A program made the translations under genes and the position numbers. From Bacteroidales bacterium (GTDB taxonomy: Bacteria; Bacteroidota; Bacteroidia; Bacteroidales; 4484-276), in contig JAOZRY010000218.1 of NCBI GenBank assembly GCA_029939965.1, positions 1-5,973 of the forward strand: a DNA stretch of 5,973 nt, in the 5' to 3' direction. The notes under the pieces were generated by a model. That model worked only from the letters and a program-made list of their open reading frames with translations. It was not told the DNA's origin and searched no databases. Below, one piece after another: positions 1 through 5,973 of the stretch (its first letter is position 1; every line of letters starts with the position of its first letter).

Positions 1-217
1 TAATGGTACAATGCTAAAATGATTTAATGGTACAATGCTAAAATGATTTAATGCTTCAATGCTAAAATGATTTAATGCTAAAATGATTTAATGCTAAAAT
101 GATTTAATGCTAAAATGATTCAATGCTAAAATGATTTAATGTTTTAATGATTCAATGCTTAAATGATTCAATGCTAAAATGATTTAATGTTTTAATGATT
201 CAATGTTTTAATGATTC
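1..217 (+). repeat. 8-bp tandem array, unit AATG-N4 (27 units), left copy
   Basis: From position 2 the sequence reads as 27 uninterrupted 8-bp units with no indel. Each begins with an invariant AATG, followed by a four-base tail drawn from a small set: CTAA, ATTT, ATTC, GTAC, TTTT, CTTC and CTTA. Between about 58 and 137 the tails mostly alternate CTAA/ATTT, which gives a 16-bp higher-order unit. The array begins at or before the window edge, so its full length is unknown. The period is not a multiple of three, and nothing here looks like a gene. AATG-type intergenic arrays of this look occur in environmental Bacteroidota, but I cannot assign a named family. Function unknown. Confidence 0.93.
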
Positions 218-385
218 TCTCCTTATCGCATTGTCTCCTTGTCGCATTATCGCATTATCGCATTATCTCCTTATCGCATTATCGCATTATCGCATTGTCG
301 CATTATCGCATTATCGCATTGTCGCATTGTCGCATTATCGCATTATCGCATTGTCTCCTTATCGCCTTACCGCATTGTCTCCTTG
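218..385 (-). repeat. 8-bp tandem array, unit TCGCATTR / TCTCCTTR (21 units), left copy
   Basis: This array follows the AATG-N4 array without a spacer and in the same 8-bp register (218 is 2 plus 27 units of 8). Its 21 units are mostly TCGCATTA or TCGCATTG, with TCTCCTTA/G interspersed at 218, 234, 266, 354 and 378 and variants TCGCCTTA and CCGCATTG near the right end. Read on the - strand, TCGCATTR is AATGCGA plus Y, so it too is an AATG-N4 array in the opposite orientation. It stops abruptly at 385, 87 bp before the transporter start. An open frame through it (195-386) merely repeats the octapeptide ALSHYRII and is not taken as a gene. Confidence 0.92.
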
Positions 386-472
386 AAAATGGTATTAGAA
401 CTAAAAAAGTAATGGTGGATGATATGGTTCATTTTACTTTATTTGCATACAAATCAATTGAAATACTAATAA

Positions 473-1378
473 ATGCAAAACCTGAGTGAAAAAAGAGCCA
501 CCTCCCGGAAGTATTTCGCCTGGATATTATTGTTTATTCTGGTTCTTATTTGGGGTAGTTCATTTATCCTCATCAAGCGTGGACTGGAGGTTTACTCAAG
601 CATCGAAGTTGGTGCAATACGCATTTTTGTTTCTTTTATCGTATTGTTACCAATAGCTATACAACGAATCAAGTCCACGCCCTGGTCGAAAATGAAGTAC
701 ATTATTATTATTGGAATCATTGGTACCGGTATTCCGGCATTCTTATTTGCTAAAGCGCAAACCCAGATAGACAGTTCTCTGGCCGGCATTCTTAATTCGC
801 TTACACCACTATTTACACTTACCATTGGACTTGCGTTTTTCAAACAAAAAACATCCTGGATAAATGTTTTAGGTGTCTTCCTGGGTTTGCTTGGTGCTAT
901 CGGACTCATACATTCAACGAGTAATGGTTCATTTGAGTTTCACTTTTCCTTTGCTATCTACATTATTATTGCCACCATATTATATGCAGTACATTCCAAC
1001 ATGATAAAATATTACCTGAATAATGTACACCCTTTTACAATAACCTCTCTGGGGTTTTTCTTTTTTGGTATTCCCATAACTATCATTTTATTTTTTTTCA
1101 CCAGTTTTCCAACAACACTTATTTCGCATCCTGATGGGTTAAAAGCTTTTATGTATGTGGCCACTCTCGGAGTTTTTGCATCAGCCATTGCTATTGTATT
1201 GTACAATCGTCTTGTGCAAACCACAACAGCTGTATTTGCATCATCGGTTACTTATTTTGTACCCATGCTTGCACTTTTTTGGGGTATCAACGATGGCGAA
1301 AAATATCCATTAACAGCATTCCTGTTTATGGGCGTAATATTATTAGGGGTTTTTCTTGTTAATAAAAAAAAGATTTAA
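473..1378 (+). CDS. EamA/DMT-superfamily membrane transporter
   Basis: This 301-residue inner-membrane protein probably exports a small metabolite; family members carry amino acids, nucleotides or related compounds, and the substrate cannot be read from the sequence. It has the ten-helix, internally duplicated DMT architecture. The first EamA half covers about residues 15-147, with WGSSF at 27-31, Arg50 in helix 2 and AGILNSLTPLFT at 104-115. The second half covers about 158-297 and ends in the conserved stretch 242-276, containing VTYFVPMLALFWG and closing on GINDGE. The length is normal for the family and the gene looks intact. ATG 473 fits because the hydrophobic segment starts about 15 residues later and no in-frame homologous extension is visible upstream. 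The 386-472 leader has only a weak -7-like TTTATTTG (438-445). No terminator is seen before rplU, so readthrough is possible. Family call firm; substrate unknown. Confidence 0.93.
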   Translation: MQNLSEKRATSRKYFAWILLFILVLIWGSSFILIKRGLEVYSSIEVGAIRIFVSFIVLLPIAIQRIKSTPWSKMKYIIIIGIIGTGIPAFLFAKAQTQIDSSLAGILNSLTPLFTLTIGLAFFKQKTSWINVLGVFLGLLGAIGLIHSTSNGSFEFHFSFAIYIIIATILYAVHSNMIKYYLNNVHPFTITSLGFFFFGIPITIILFFFTSFPTTLISHPDGLKAFMYVATLGVFASAIAIVLYNRLVQTTTAVFASSVTYFVPMLALFWGINDGEKYPLTAFLFMGVILLGVFLVNKKKI

Positions 1379-1382
1379 AATA

Positions 1383-1412
1383 TTTGTAAGTTTAAAAATA
1401 TTTCTAATTTTG
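1383..1412 (+). promoter_or_regulatory. Bacteroidota-type promoter for rplU-rpmA
   Basis: TTTG at 1383-1386 and TAATTTTG at 1405-1412 match the Bacteroidota primary sigma consensus (-33 TTTG, -7 TAnnTTTG) with an 18-nt gap, close to the usual 19. Transcription would begin near 1418-1420, leaving a leader of about 35 nt before the rplU ATG at 1454. It lies just inside the gap after the transporter stop, so the ribosomal operon probably has its own strong promoter. The match is read directly from the sequence; the start site is inferred. Confidence 0.7.
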
Positions 1413-1453
1413 CACTCCTTTTTAAAAACAGGTTTATCAATTCATTATACGAA

Positions 1454-1771
1454 ATGTACGCAATAGTTGACATCGCAGGACAACAGTTTAAAGTTGAGAA
1501 AGATAAAGAAGTATTTGTTCATCGTCTTGAAGGTAGTGAAGGCGACTCCGTTGATTTTGAAAAAGTAATGCTTGTAGAAGACGGAGAAAACATTAACGTT
1601 GGAAAACCTTTTGTAGAAGGCGCCAAAGTTTCAGCCACTATTCTTTCTCATGAAAAAGGTGATAAAGTTATCGTCTTTAAAAAGAAAAGAAGAAAGGGAT
1701 ACCAAAAAGAAAATGGTCATCGTCAGCAGTTAAGCAAACTCAAGATCGAAGGCATTTCAATTGGAGTCTAA
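1454..1771 (+). CDS. rplU: Large ribosomal subunit protein bL21
   Basis: bL21 binds 23S rRNA in the 50S subunit and is a structural ribosomal protein. The 105-residue product has the family's normal length (E. coli 103) and is colinear throughout. It opens with MYAIVDIAGQQFKVE (counterpart of E. coli MYAVFQSGGKQHRVS), has the central GKPFVEGA segment (E. coli GVPFVDGG), and carries the basic C-terminal signature at residues 76-92 (KKKRRKGY followed by GHRQQ at 88-92), then KIEGI. It lacks the long C-terminal extension found in many Flavobacteriia, which favours a Bacteroidales-like source. It is the first gene of a two-gene operon, with rpmA 35 bp downstream. No Shine-Dalgarno is evident, as is usual in the phylum. 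Confidence 0.98.
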   Translation: MYAIVDIAGQQFKVEKDKEVFVHRLEGSEGDSVDFEKVMLVEDGENINVGKPFVEGAKVSATILSHEKGDKVIVFKKKRRKGYQKENGHRQQLSKLKIEGISIGV

Positions 1772-1806
1772 GATTTTTGTTCGTAAACAATTAAAATTCA
1801 AATATT

Positions 1807-2085
1807 ATGGCACATAAGAAAGGTGCAGGTAGTTCACAAAACGGCCGGGAATCGCATAGTAAACGATTGGGCGTTAAAATTTATGGTGGTCAGGCAGCTA
1901 AAGCAGGTAACATACTTGTAAGGCAAAGAGGGACTCCTCATAACCCCGGATTAAACGTAGGTCTTGGTAAGGATCATACTTTATTTGCTCTCGTTGACGG
2001 AACGGTAAGTTTCGCCAGAAAAAAAGACAACAAATCTTTTGTAAGCATTGTTCCTGCCAATGAAGAAACTCCTGTTTTGAATTAA
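1807..2085 (+). CDS. rpmA: Large ribosomal subunit protein bL27
   Basis: bL27 is a 50S protein whose flexible N-terminus reaches the peptidyl-transferase centre and helps position tRNA. The 92-residue product starts MAHKKGAGSSQNGRES, so the mature N-terminus is encoded directly, without the cleavable extension known from Firmicutes. The family signature is complete: GNILVRQRG at 34-42, a nine-residue gap, then Gly52, with LGKDHTLFALVDG following. The C-terminal tail after VSIVPA is a few residues longer than in E. coli (85 residues), which is normal variation. It sits 35 bp behind rplU and is followed by a strong terminator, so rplU-rpmA form a closed operon, the standard arrangement in bacteria. 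Confidence 0.98.
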   Translation: MAHKKGAGSSQNGRESHSKRLGVKIYGGQAAKAGNILVRQRGTPHNPGLNVGLGKDHTLFALVDGTVSFARKKDNKSFVSIVPANEETPVLN

Positions 2086-2107
2086 TAAAATTCATTTTGG
2101 ACGATAC

Positions 2108-2144
2108 AAATCTCCTGTTTTGATACAAAGCAGGAGATTTTTTT
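2108..2144 (+). terminator. Strong intrinsic terminator of rplU-rpmA
   Basis: A perfect 10-bp stem (AAATCTCCTG at 2108-2117 with CAGGAGATTT at 2131-2140) continues inward through a T-G wobble and four more pairs (TTTG 2119-2122 with CAAA 2126-2129), leaving a three-base ATA loop. A run of seven T covers 2138-2144, the last three bases of the stem included. The stem begins 22 bp after the rpmA stop. The A-run on the upstream arm could let it work to some extent on the other strand too. Confidence 0.92.
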
Positions 2145-2324
2145 GTTTATTTAGTGTGCGCCAGAAAACGCCGATATCATCGTTGGATTCGTGTTGAAAA
2201 CAGTCATTTACAAGAGTAAACTCCTTGATTTTCAACACTTCGTCCGCCTCGATCTCAGCGATTTCTGACACCCACTTCCTGAAATATTGAATTTTCTTGC
2301 AGACACTATTTAATATTAATCAGC
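2145..2324 (+). other. serS leader with nested inverted repeats (candidate structured RNA, 2160-2269)
   Basis: No gene is recognised in these 180 bp. Three nested pairings are visible. The outer helix pairs 2160-2171 (GCCAGAAAACGC) with 2258-2269 (GCGATTTCTGAC), 10 of 12 pairs. A perfect 10-bp repeat pairs GTGTTGAAAA (2191-2200) with TTTTCAACAC (2229-2238). Inside it, TCA/TGA (2204-2206/2226-2228) and TTTAC/GTAAA (2207-2211/2216-2220) enclose an AAGA loop. Together they could form a branched or bulged RNA of about 110 nt. Since rpmA is terminated upstream, serS needs its own promoter here, but I find no convincing TAnnTTTG; TATTTAAT at 2307-2314 is a poor candidate. Alternatives are an operator, a small RNA, or a remnant of a lost gene. 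No known riboswitch class is recognised. Confidence 0.4.
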
Positions 2325-3596
2325 ATGTTACAAATCAATACTATCCGCAAAAACCCACAAGAAGTAATCGAAAGATTGAAGATCAAAAATATGGATGCTT
2401 CTTTGCTGGTAAATGAAATTATTTCGCTTGACGAAAAACGAAGAGACACCCAAACCAAACTTGATGATATATTAGCAGAGGCTAAAAAAATTGCTAAAAG
2501 TATTGGCCTGCTTTACAAATCTGGTAAAGCTGACGAAGCTAATCAGATGAAGGAAAAATCGGCAAATCTAAAGGAATCGTCCAAAGAACTTGGCGTATTT
2601 TTGGATAAAACGATAGGCAAATTGAACGATGCTTTGGTGCAGTTACCCAATATTCCGCACAAAAGCGTTCCTGCCGGTAAAACTGAAGAAGATAACGAAA
2701 TTATTTCGACCGAAGGCAACATTCCCGAATTAGCTAAGGATGCAGTACCCCATTGGGAATTAATTAAAAGATACAACATTATCGATTTTGATTTGGGCAA
2801 CAAGGTTACAGGCGCAGGCTTTCCGTTTTACCGCAGAAAAGGCGCACGTCTCCAGCGTGCTCTAATCAACTTTTTTCTGGATGAAGGTGTTGCTGAAGGA
2901 TATGAAGAATATCAGCCACCATTATTGGTAAATGAGGCTTCAGCTTATGGAACCGGACAATTACCTGATAAAGAGGGGCAAATGTATCATGTACCCGAAG
3001 ATAAACTCTACCTTATTCCAACAGCAGAGGTTCCGTTAACAAACATATACCGTAATGTACTGTTAAAAGCGAATGAGTTGCCTATAAAAAATGTAGCTTA
3101 CTCCAACTGTTTCCGCCGTGAGGCCGGGTCGTGGGGAGCTCATGTTAGAGGGCTCAACCGTTTGCATCAATTTGATAAAGTAGAAATTGTTCAAATACGC
3201 AAACCTGAAGAATCTTATCAGGCATTGGAAGAAATGAAGGACTATGTGGCTTCACTTTTGCGAAAGCTTGAATTGCCCTTTAGAATTGTAAGATTATGTG
3301 GTGGTGACCTGAGTTTTACTTCTGCATTAACATACGATTTCGAAGTGTTTTCTTCAGCACAGAAAAGGTGGCTTGAAGTAAGCTCTGTGTCTAATTTCGA
3401 AAACTACCAGTCGAACAGAATGAAATTGAGATACAAAACAAAAGAGGGAAAAACCATTTTGGCACATACACTTAATGGTAGTGCTCTGGCTCTGCCAAGA
3501 ATTGTTGCTGCGTTACTCGAAAATAATCAAACAGCCGATGGTATAAAAATCCCAAAAGCCCTTATTCCTTACACAGGTTTTGATATTATTGACTGA
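2325..3596 (+). CDS. serS: Seryl-tRNA synthetase (class II)
   Basis: The cytoplasmic enzyme charges tRNA-Ser with L-serine using ATP, via seryl-adenylate. At 423 residues it has the usual length. The N-terminal part, roughly residues 30-105, is a charged, heptad-like helical arm that grips the long variable arm of tRNA-Ser. The catalytic domain follows: the motif 1 region starts around GARLQRALINFF (from 173), TAEVPLT is at 233-239 (serine binding), motif 2 is FRREAGSWG from 263 with RGLNRLHQFDKVE, and motif 3 is NGSALALPR at 384-392, ending in its conserved Arg392. The segment TYDFEVFSSAQKRWLEVSS before motif 3 has the form usual in Bacteroidota. All key motifs are intact. ATG 2325 gives the standard MLQINTIRKNPQEV start. 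It follows rplU-rpmA, an order common in this phylum, but a terminator separates them. A hexamer array begins right at its stop. Confidence 0.98.
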   Translation: MLQINTIRKNPQEVIERLKIKNMDASLLVNEIISLDEKRRDTQTKLDDILAEAKKIAKSIGLLYKSGKADEANQMKEKSANLKESSKELGVFLDKTIGKLNDALVQLPNIPHKSVPAGKTEEDNEIISTEGNIPELAKDAVPHWELIKRYNIIDFDLGNKVTGAGFPFYRRKGARLQRALINFFLDEGVAEGYEEYQPPLLVNEASAYGTGQLPDKEGQMYHVPEDKLYLIPTAEVPLTNIYRNVLLKANELPIKNVAYSNCFRREAGSWGAHVRGLNRLHQFDKVEIVQIRKPEESYQALEEMKDYVASLLRKLELPFRIVRLCGGDLSFTSALTYDFEVFSSAQKRWLEVSSVSNFENYQSNRMKLRYKTKEGKTILAHTLNGSALALPRIVAALLENNQTADGIKIPKALIPYTGFDIID

Positions 3597-3735
3597 TTGA
3601 GGGAGGGGGAGAGAGAGGTTGAGGTTGAGAGGGAGAGGTTGAGAGGGAGAGGTTGAGGTTGAGGTTGAGGTTGAGGTTGAGGTTGAGGTTGAGGTTGAGG
3701 TTGAGGGAGAGGTTGAGGTTGAGGGAGAGGGGGAT
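3597..3735 (+). repeat. GAGGTT hexamer array, G-rich on the coding strand
   Basis: The array starts at the base after the serS stop codon. It holds 14 copies of GAGGTT, nine of them consecutive (3649-3702), mixed with GAGGGA/GAGGGG variants and a 14-bp composite, GAGAGGGAGAGGTT, that occurs twice in a row (3627-3640, 3641-3654). The beginning (3599-3618) is pure purine. The unit length is divisible by three, so the - strand stays open from 3787 to 3569 and encodes a Pro-Gln/Pro-Leu run; I regard that as an artefact. The + strand transcript would carry many regularly spaced GG pairs. It is a different repeat family from the AATG-N4 arrays. Function unknown. Confidence 0.93.
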
Positions 3736-3746
3736 TGAAAGCTACT

Positions 3747-3763
3747 ACCCTGACAGGGTTTTT
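3747..3763 (+). terminator. Possible serS terminator (short hairpin plus T-run)
   Basis: ACCCT (3747-3751) and AGGGT (3755-3759) form a five-pair stem with a GAC triloop, followed by TTTTT to 3763 and a further AT-rich stretch with six T. The stem is short but G/C-rich in its core. It lies about 150 bp after the serS stop, beyond the hexamer array, so the array would be transcribed as the serS 3' UTR. Short ACCCTG-type palindromes also occur as dispersed intergenic elements in Bacteroidota, which is the alternative reading. Confidence 0.5.
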
Positions 3764-3846
3764 AATATTTTTTAAATAGCAATCCAATTATAGATTATAA
3801 TATTTGTGTTGATTTGTTGGTTTAATATCCGTTAAACATATTAAAT

Positions 3847-5715
3847 ATGAGATACACTTTTTTTGTTTTATTAATACTCCTTATAGCCAATTCACATAAG
3901 GCAACAGCACAGGATATCCCGGCCTTCCCAAAGGCTGAAACTGCCAAATCTAAAATTGAAAAACCTGACAATGAAAAACTGGCTTCCGCATATTTTAAAA
4001 ATAAGGAGTACGAAAAAGCACTTGTACTTTATGAAAAATTATTTGAAGAAAAGCAAACCAGATTTTTCTACACCTACTATATTTACTGCCTCATCGAATT
4101 ACGTGATTATAAAAAATCTTTTAAAGTAATTCGCAAGGAGCAACGCAAAAATCCTGAATCTTTACGATTTCTTGTAGATGAAGGTTTTATATACACCCTT
4201 GAGGGCGATCAAAATAAAGCTAAAAAACTCTTTGATGAAGCAATGGAGAGGCTTCAACCAAATACCTCCCAGATAAAAGACCTTGCCAATGCATACAATT
4301 ATCGTGGTCAGACTGACTATACAATCCGAACTTACCTCAAAGGTCGTGAAATGGTTGAAGATTATGGATTTAACCTTGAATTGGCCAGAATATATCAACG
4401 GCTCGAAAATTACGATGACATGGTAAATGAGTACCTTGATCTTTTGGATAGAGACCTGGCAAAAAATGATTACATAAGGGGAAGGCTACAATCAGCTCTA
4501 AAAGACGATGAGGAAGGTATGGTTGATGATGCCATCAGAACAGAACTATTGCGACGGATACAAAAATCGCCCGAAAAAATATATTTCTCTGAAATGCTGA
4601 TCTGGCACTCGATGCAGCAAAAAGATTTTGAAATGGCTCTGATTCAGAGCAAGTCACTCGACCGGAGGTTTAAAGAAGAAGGAAGTAGAATACTGGAATT
4701 GGCTAATGTTTGCCTTTCGAACGAAGCCTACGATGTAGCTATAGAAGCTTACGAATATGTACTGTTGAAAGGAAAACTAAACCCATTTTATCTCGATGCA
4801 CGAATTGGGTTGTTAAATACACGTTACCTTAAAGTTACAAACCGGTTCGATTACACCCGGCAAGATTTACTTGAGCTTGAACGTGAGTATCAAATAGCAC
4901 TCGAAGAATTTGGTGAAAACACATCTACAGTAACAATTATGAAATATCTGGCTCACTTGCAGGCTTTTTATTTGGATAATATTGCTGATGCTGTAGCTCT
5001 ACTCAACAAAGCTGTTGAAATGCCATCGGTTACGCCAAAGCTAATTGCTGAATGCAAAATTGAGCTGGCCGATATTTTACTTTTTTCGGGTGAAGAATGG
5101 GATGCTACATTACTTTATTCGCAGGTGGACTATGATTTTAAAAACGACCCCCTGGGGCATATAGCCAAATACAAAAATGCACAATTATCCTATTACATTG
5201 GAGAATTTGGCTGGGCAAAAGCACAACTTGACATATTGAAAGCAGCCACTTCGAAATTAATTGCCAATGATGCTATGGAACTCTCATTACTCATAAGCGA
5301 CAATATTGATATGGATAGCTCATACACCGCATTGCGGTATTTCGCCAAAGCCGACCTTTTAACGTTCCGAAACAAATATGACGAAGCTCTTACCACTCTG
5401 GACTCCATACAAATGATTGCACTCTGGCATCCTCTTCACGATGAGGTACTTTACAAAAAAGCGGAGATTATGATGGACAAAGGTGAGTTTTTAATTGCCG
5501 ACAGTTTGCTCACAAGAGTTACAGAAAGTTACTCAGAAGATATTCTTGCTGATAATGCACTAATGTTGCGTGCTAAAATGTACGATCAGCACTTTAATGA
5601 TACCGATAAAGCTATGATACTTTACGAACAGCTTATGCTAAATTATCCGGGAAGTCTTTTTGTAATAGATGCCCGAAAACGCTTTCGTGAACTACGGGGA
5701 GATGAGTTAAATTAG
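3847..5715 (+). CDS. Exported tetratricopeptide-repeat protein, function unknown
   Basis: The 622-residue protein begins with a Sec signal peptide: hydrophobic residues 5-14, then AHK-type polar residues and Ala19-Thr20-Ala21, with likely cleavage before Gln22. There is no lipobox cysteine, so a soluble or peripherally held periplasmic protein is expected. The rest is almost wholly helical TPR-like repeats. The clearest are residues 43-72 (ASAYFKNKEYEKALVLYEKL), the next repeats through about 165, and two near the C-terminus at about 531-564 and 566-600, where DKAMILYEQLMLNYPGS resembles the TPRs of BamD/YbgF-like envelope proteins. The middle (about 200-500) is more degenerate. No enzymatic motif is visible. 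Such proteins usually act as scaffolds in envelope assembly; any specific role is inference. Its promoter is unclear: AATATTTG at 3799-3806 is one base off the -7 consensus but has no good -33 partner. No terminator is seen before the downstream array. Confidence 0.9.
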   Translation: MRYTFFVLLILLIANSHKATAQDIPAFPKAETAKSKIEKPDNEKLASAYFKNKEYEKALVLYEKLFEEKQTRFFYTYYIYCLIELRDYKKSFKVIRKEQRKNPESLRFLVDEGFIYTLEGDQNKAKKLFDEAMERLQPNTSQIKDLANAYNYRGQTDYTIRTYLKGREMVEDYGFNLELARIYQRLENYDDMVNEYLDLLDRDLAKNDYIRGRLQSALKDDEEGMVDDAIRTELLRRIQKSPEKIYFSEMLIWHSMQQKDFEMALIQSKSLDRRFKEEGSRILELANVCLSNEAYDVAIEAYEYVLLKGKLNPFYLDARIGLLNTRYLKVTNRFDYTRQDLLELEREYQIALEEFGENTSTVTIMKYLAHLQAFYLDNIADAVALLNKAVEMPSVTPKLIAECKIELADILLFSGEEWDATLLYSQVDYDFKNDPLGHIAKYKNAQLSYYIGEFGWAKAQLDILKAATSKLIANDAMELSLLISDNIDMDSSYTALRYFAKADLLTFRNKYDEALTTLDSIQMIALWHPLHDEVLYKKAEIMMDKGEFLIADSLLTRVTESYSEDILADNALMLRAKMYDQHFNDTDKAMILYEQLMLNYPGSLFVIDARKRFRELRGDELN

Positions 5716-5754
5716 TATATACCAAAGTATGGAATTATGTGATTTTGATTTACA

Positions 5755-5929
5755 AATGGTTTAATGGTACAATGATTCAATGCTAAAATGATTTAATGCT
5801 AAAATGGTTTAATGGAATAATGCTAAAATGATTCAATGATTTAATGCTAAAATAGTTTAATGGAATAATGCTAAAATGATTCAATGTTAAATGGTACAAT
5901 GATACAATGGTTTAATAATACAATGATTT
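5755..5929 (+). repeat. 8-bp tandem array, unit AATG-N4 (22 units), right copy
   Basis: This is a second array of the same family as at 1-217, starting 39 bp after the TPR-protein stop. It has 22 units. Tails CTAA, ATTT, ATTC and GTAC are shared with the left copy, while GTTT, GAAT and ATAC occur only here. It is more worn than the left copy: one unit is 7 bp (AATGTTA, 5883-5889) and two carry AATA instead of AATG (5851 and 5914). There is no open reading frame of note. Confidence 0.92.
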
Positions 5930-5945
5930 AAACCTTTCCATCTTC

Positions 5946-5973
5946 TTTTCTTATCGCATTGTCTCCTTATCGC
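5946..5973 (-). repeat. 8-bp TCGCATTR / TCTCCTTR array, right copy, cut by the window end
   Basis: After 16 bp that fit no clear unit (5930-5945), TTTTCTTA, TCGCATTG, TCTCCTTA and TCGC follow in 8-bp steps. These are the same units, in the same order of array types, as at 218-385. The 16-bp gap is exactly two unit lengths, so the register of the preceding AATG-N4 array is kept across the junction. The array continues past the window; its length is unknown. Confidence 0.8.

Noticed and set aside
1..385. CRISPR-like array
   Set aside because: Units are 8 bp with 4 variable bases and no spacers of CRISPR length; no cas genes in the window.
195..386. Short + strand open frame in the array, rich in ALSHYRII repeats
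   Set aside because: It is a by-product of the 8-bp repeat, which is open in several frames with the same peptide; no start signal or protein-like segment outside the repeat.
211..489. 92-codon + strand frame running from the array into the transporter start
   Set aside because: Two thirds is repeat-derived; the remaining tail is short and overlaps the well-supported start of the EamA gene.
592..909. Minus-strand open frame within the transporter gene
   Set aside because: Shadow of a strongly supported membrane-protein gene; no recognisable domain.
2145..2324. T-box or known riboswitch upstream of serS
   Set aside because: No T-box sequence, specifier loop or terminator/antiterminator pair is seen, and the mechanism is not typical of this phylum; only a generic structured leader is proposed.
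3569..3787. Minus-strand frame encoding a Pro-Gln-rich protein
   Set aside because: The hexamer array is divisible by three, so any open frame stays open; it overlaps the serS 3' end and has no flanking domain.

Overview
The window looks like chromosomal DNA from a member of the Bacteroidota, most likely a Bacteroidales/Marinilabiliales-type organism. The evidence is AT-rich DNA, a promoter of the Bacteroidota form (TTTG, 18 nt, TAnnTTTG) before rplU, a SerRS and an L21 of Bacteroidales type and length, a signal peptide ending in Ala-Thr-Ala-Gln, and no strong Shine-Dalgarno sequences. All five convincing genes are on the + strand.

Layout: (1) 1-385, two abutting 8-bp-period repeat arrays. 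(2) 473-1378, an EamA/DMT-family membrane transporter. (3) 1383-1412 promoter, then rplU (L21) and rpmA (L27) as a two-gene operon, closed by a strong intrinsic terminator at 2108-2144. (4) 2145-2324, a 180-bp leader before serS with nested inverted repeats that could form a structured RNA. (5) 2325-3596, serS (seryl-tRNA synthetase). (6) 3597-3735, a GAGGTT hexamer array directly behind the serS stop, then a small hairpin with a T-run. (7) 3847-5715, an exported tetratricopeptide-repeat protein of unknown function. (8) 5755-5973, a second copy of the compound 8-bp array, running off the window.

The genes are mostly housekeeping: two ribosomal 50S proteins and a tRNA synthetase serve translation, while the transporter and the exported TPR protein are linked to them only by position. 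I see no defence system, CRISPR array, transposase, tRNA or rRNA gene.

The real curiosity is the repeat DNA. The same two-part array bounds the gene block on both sides. Each has a part written as AATG-N4 on the + strand, followed by a part whose unit TCGCATTR is AATG-N4 on the - strand, and both keep one 8-bp register across the strand switch. The second point worth a look is the possible structured leader of serS.
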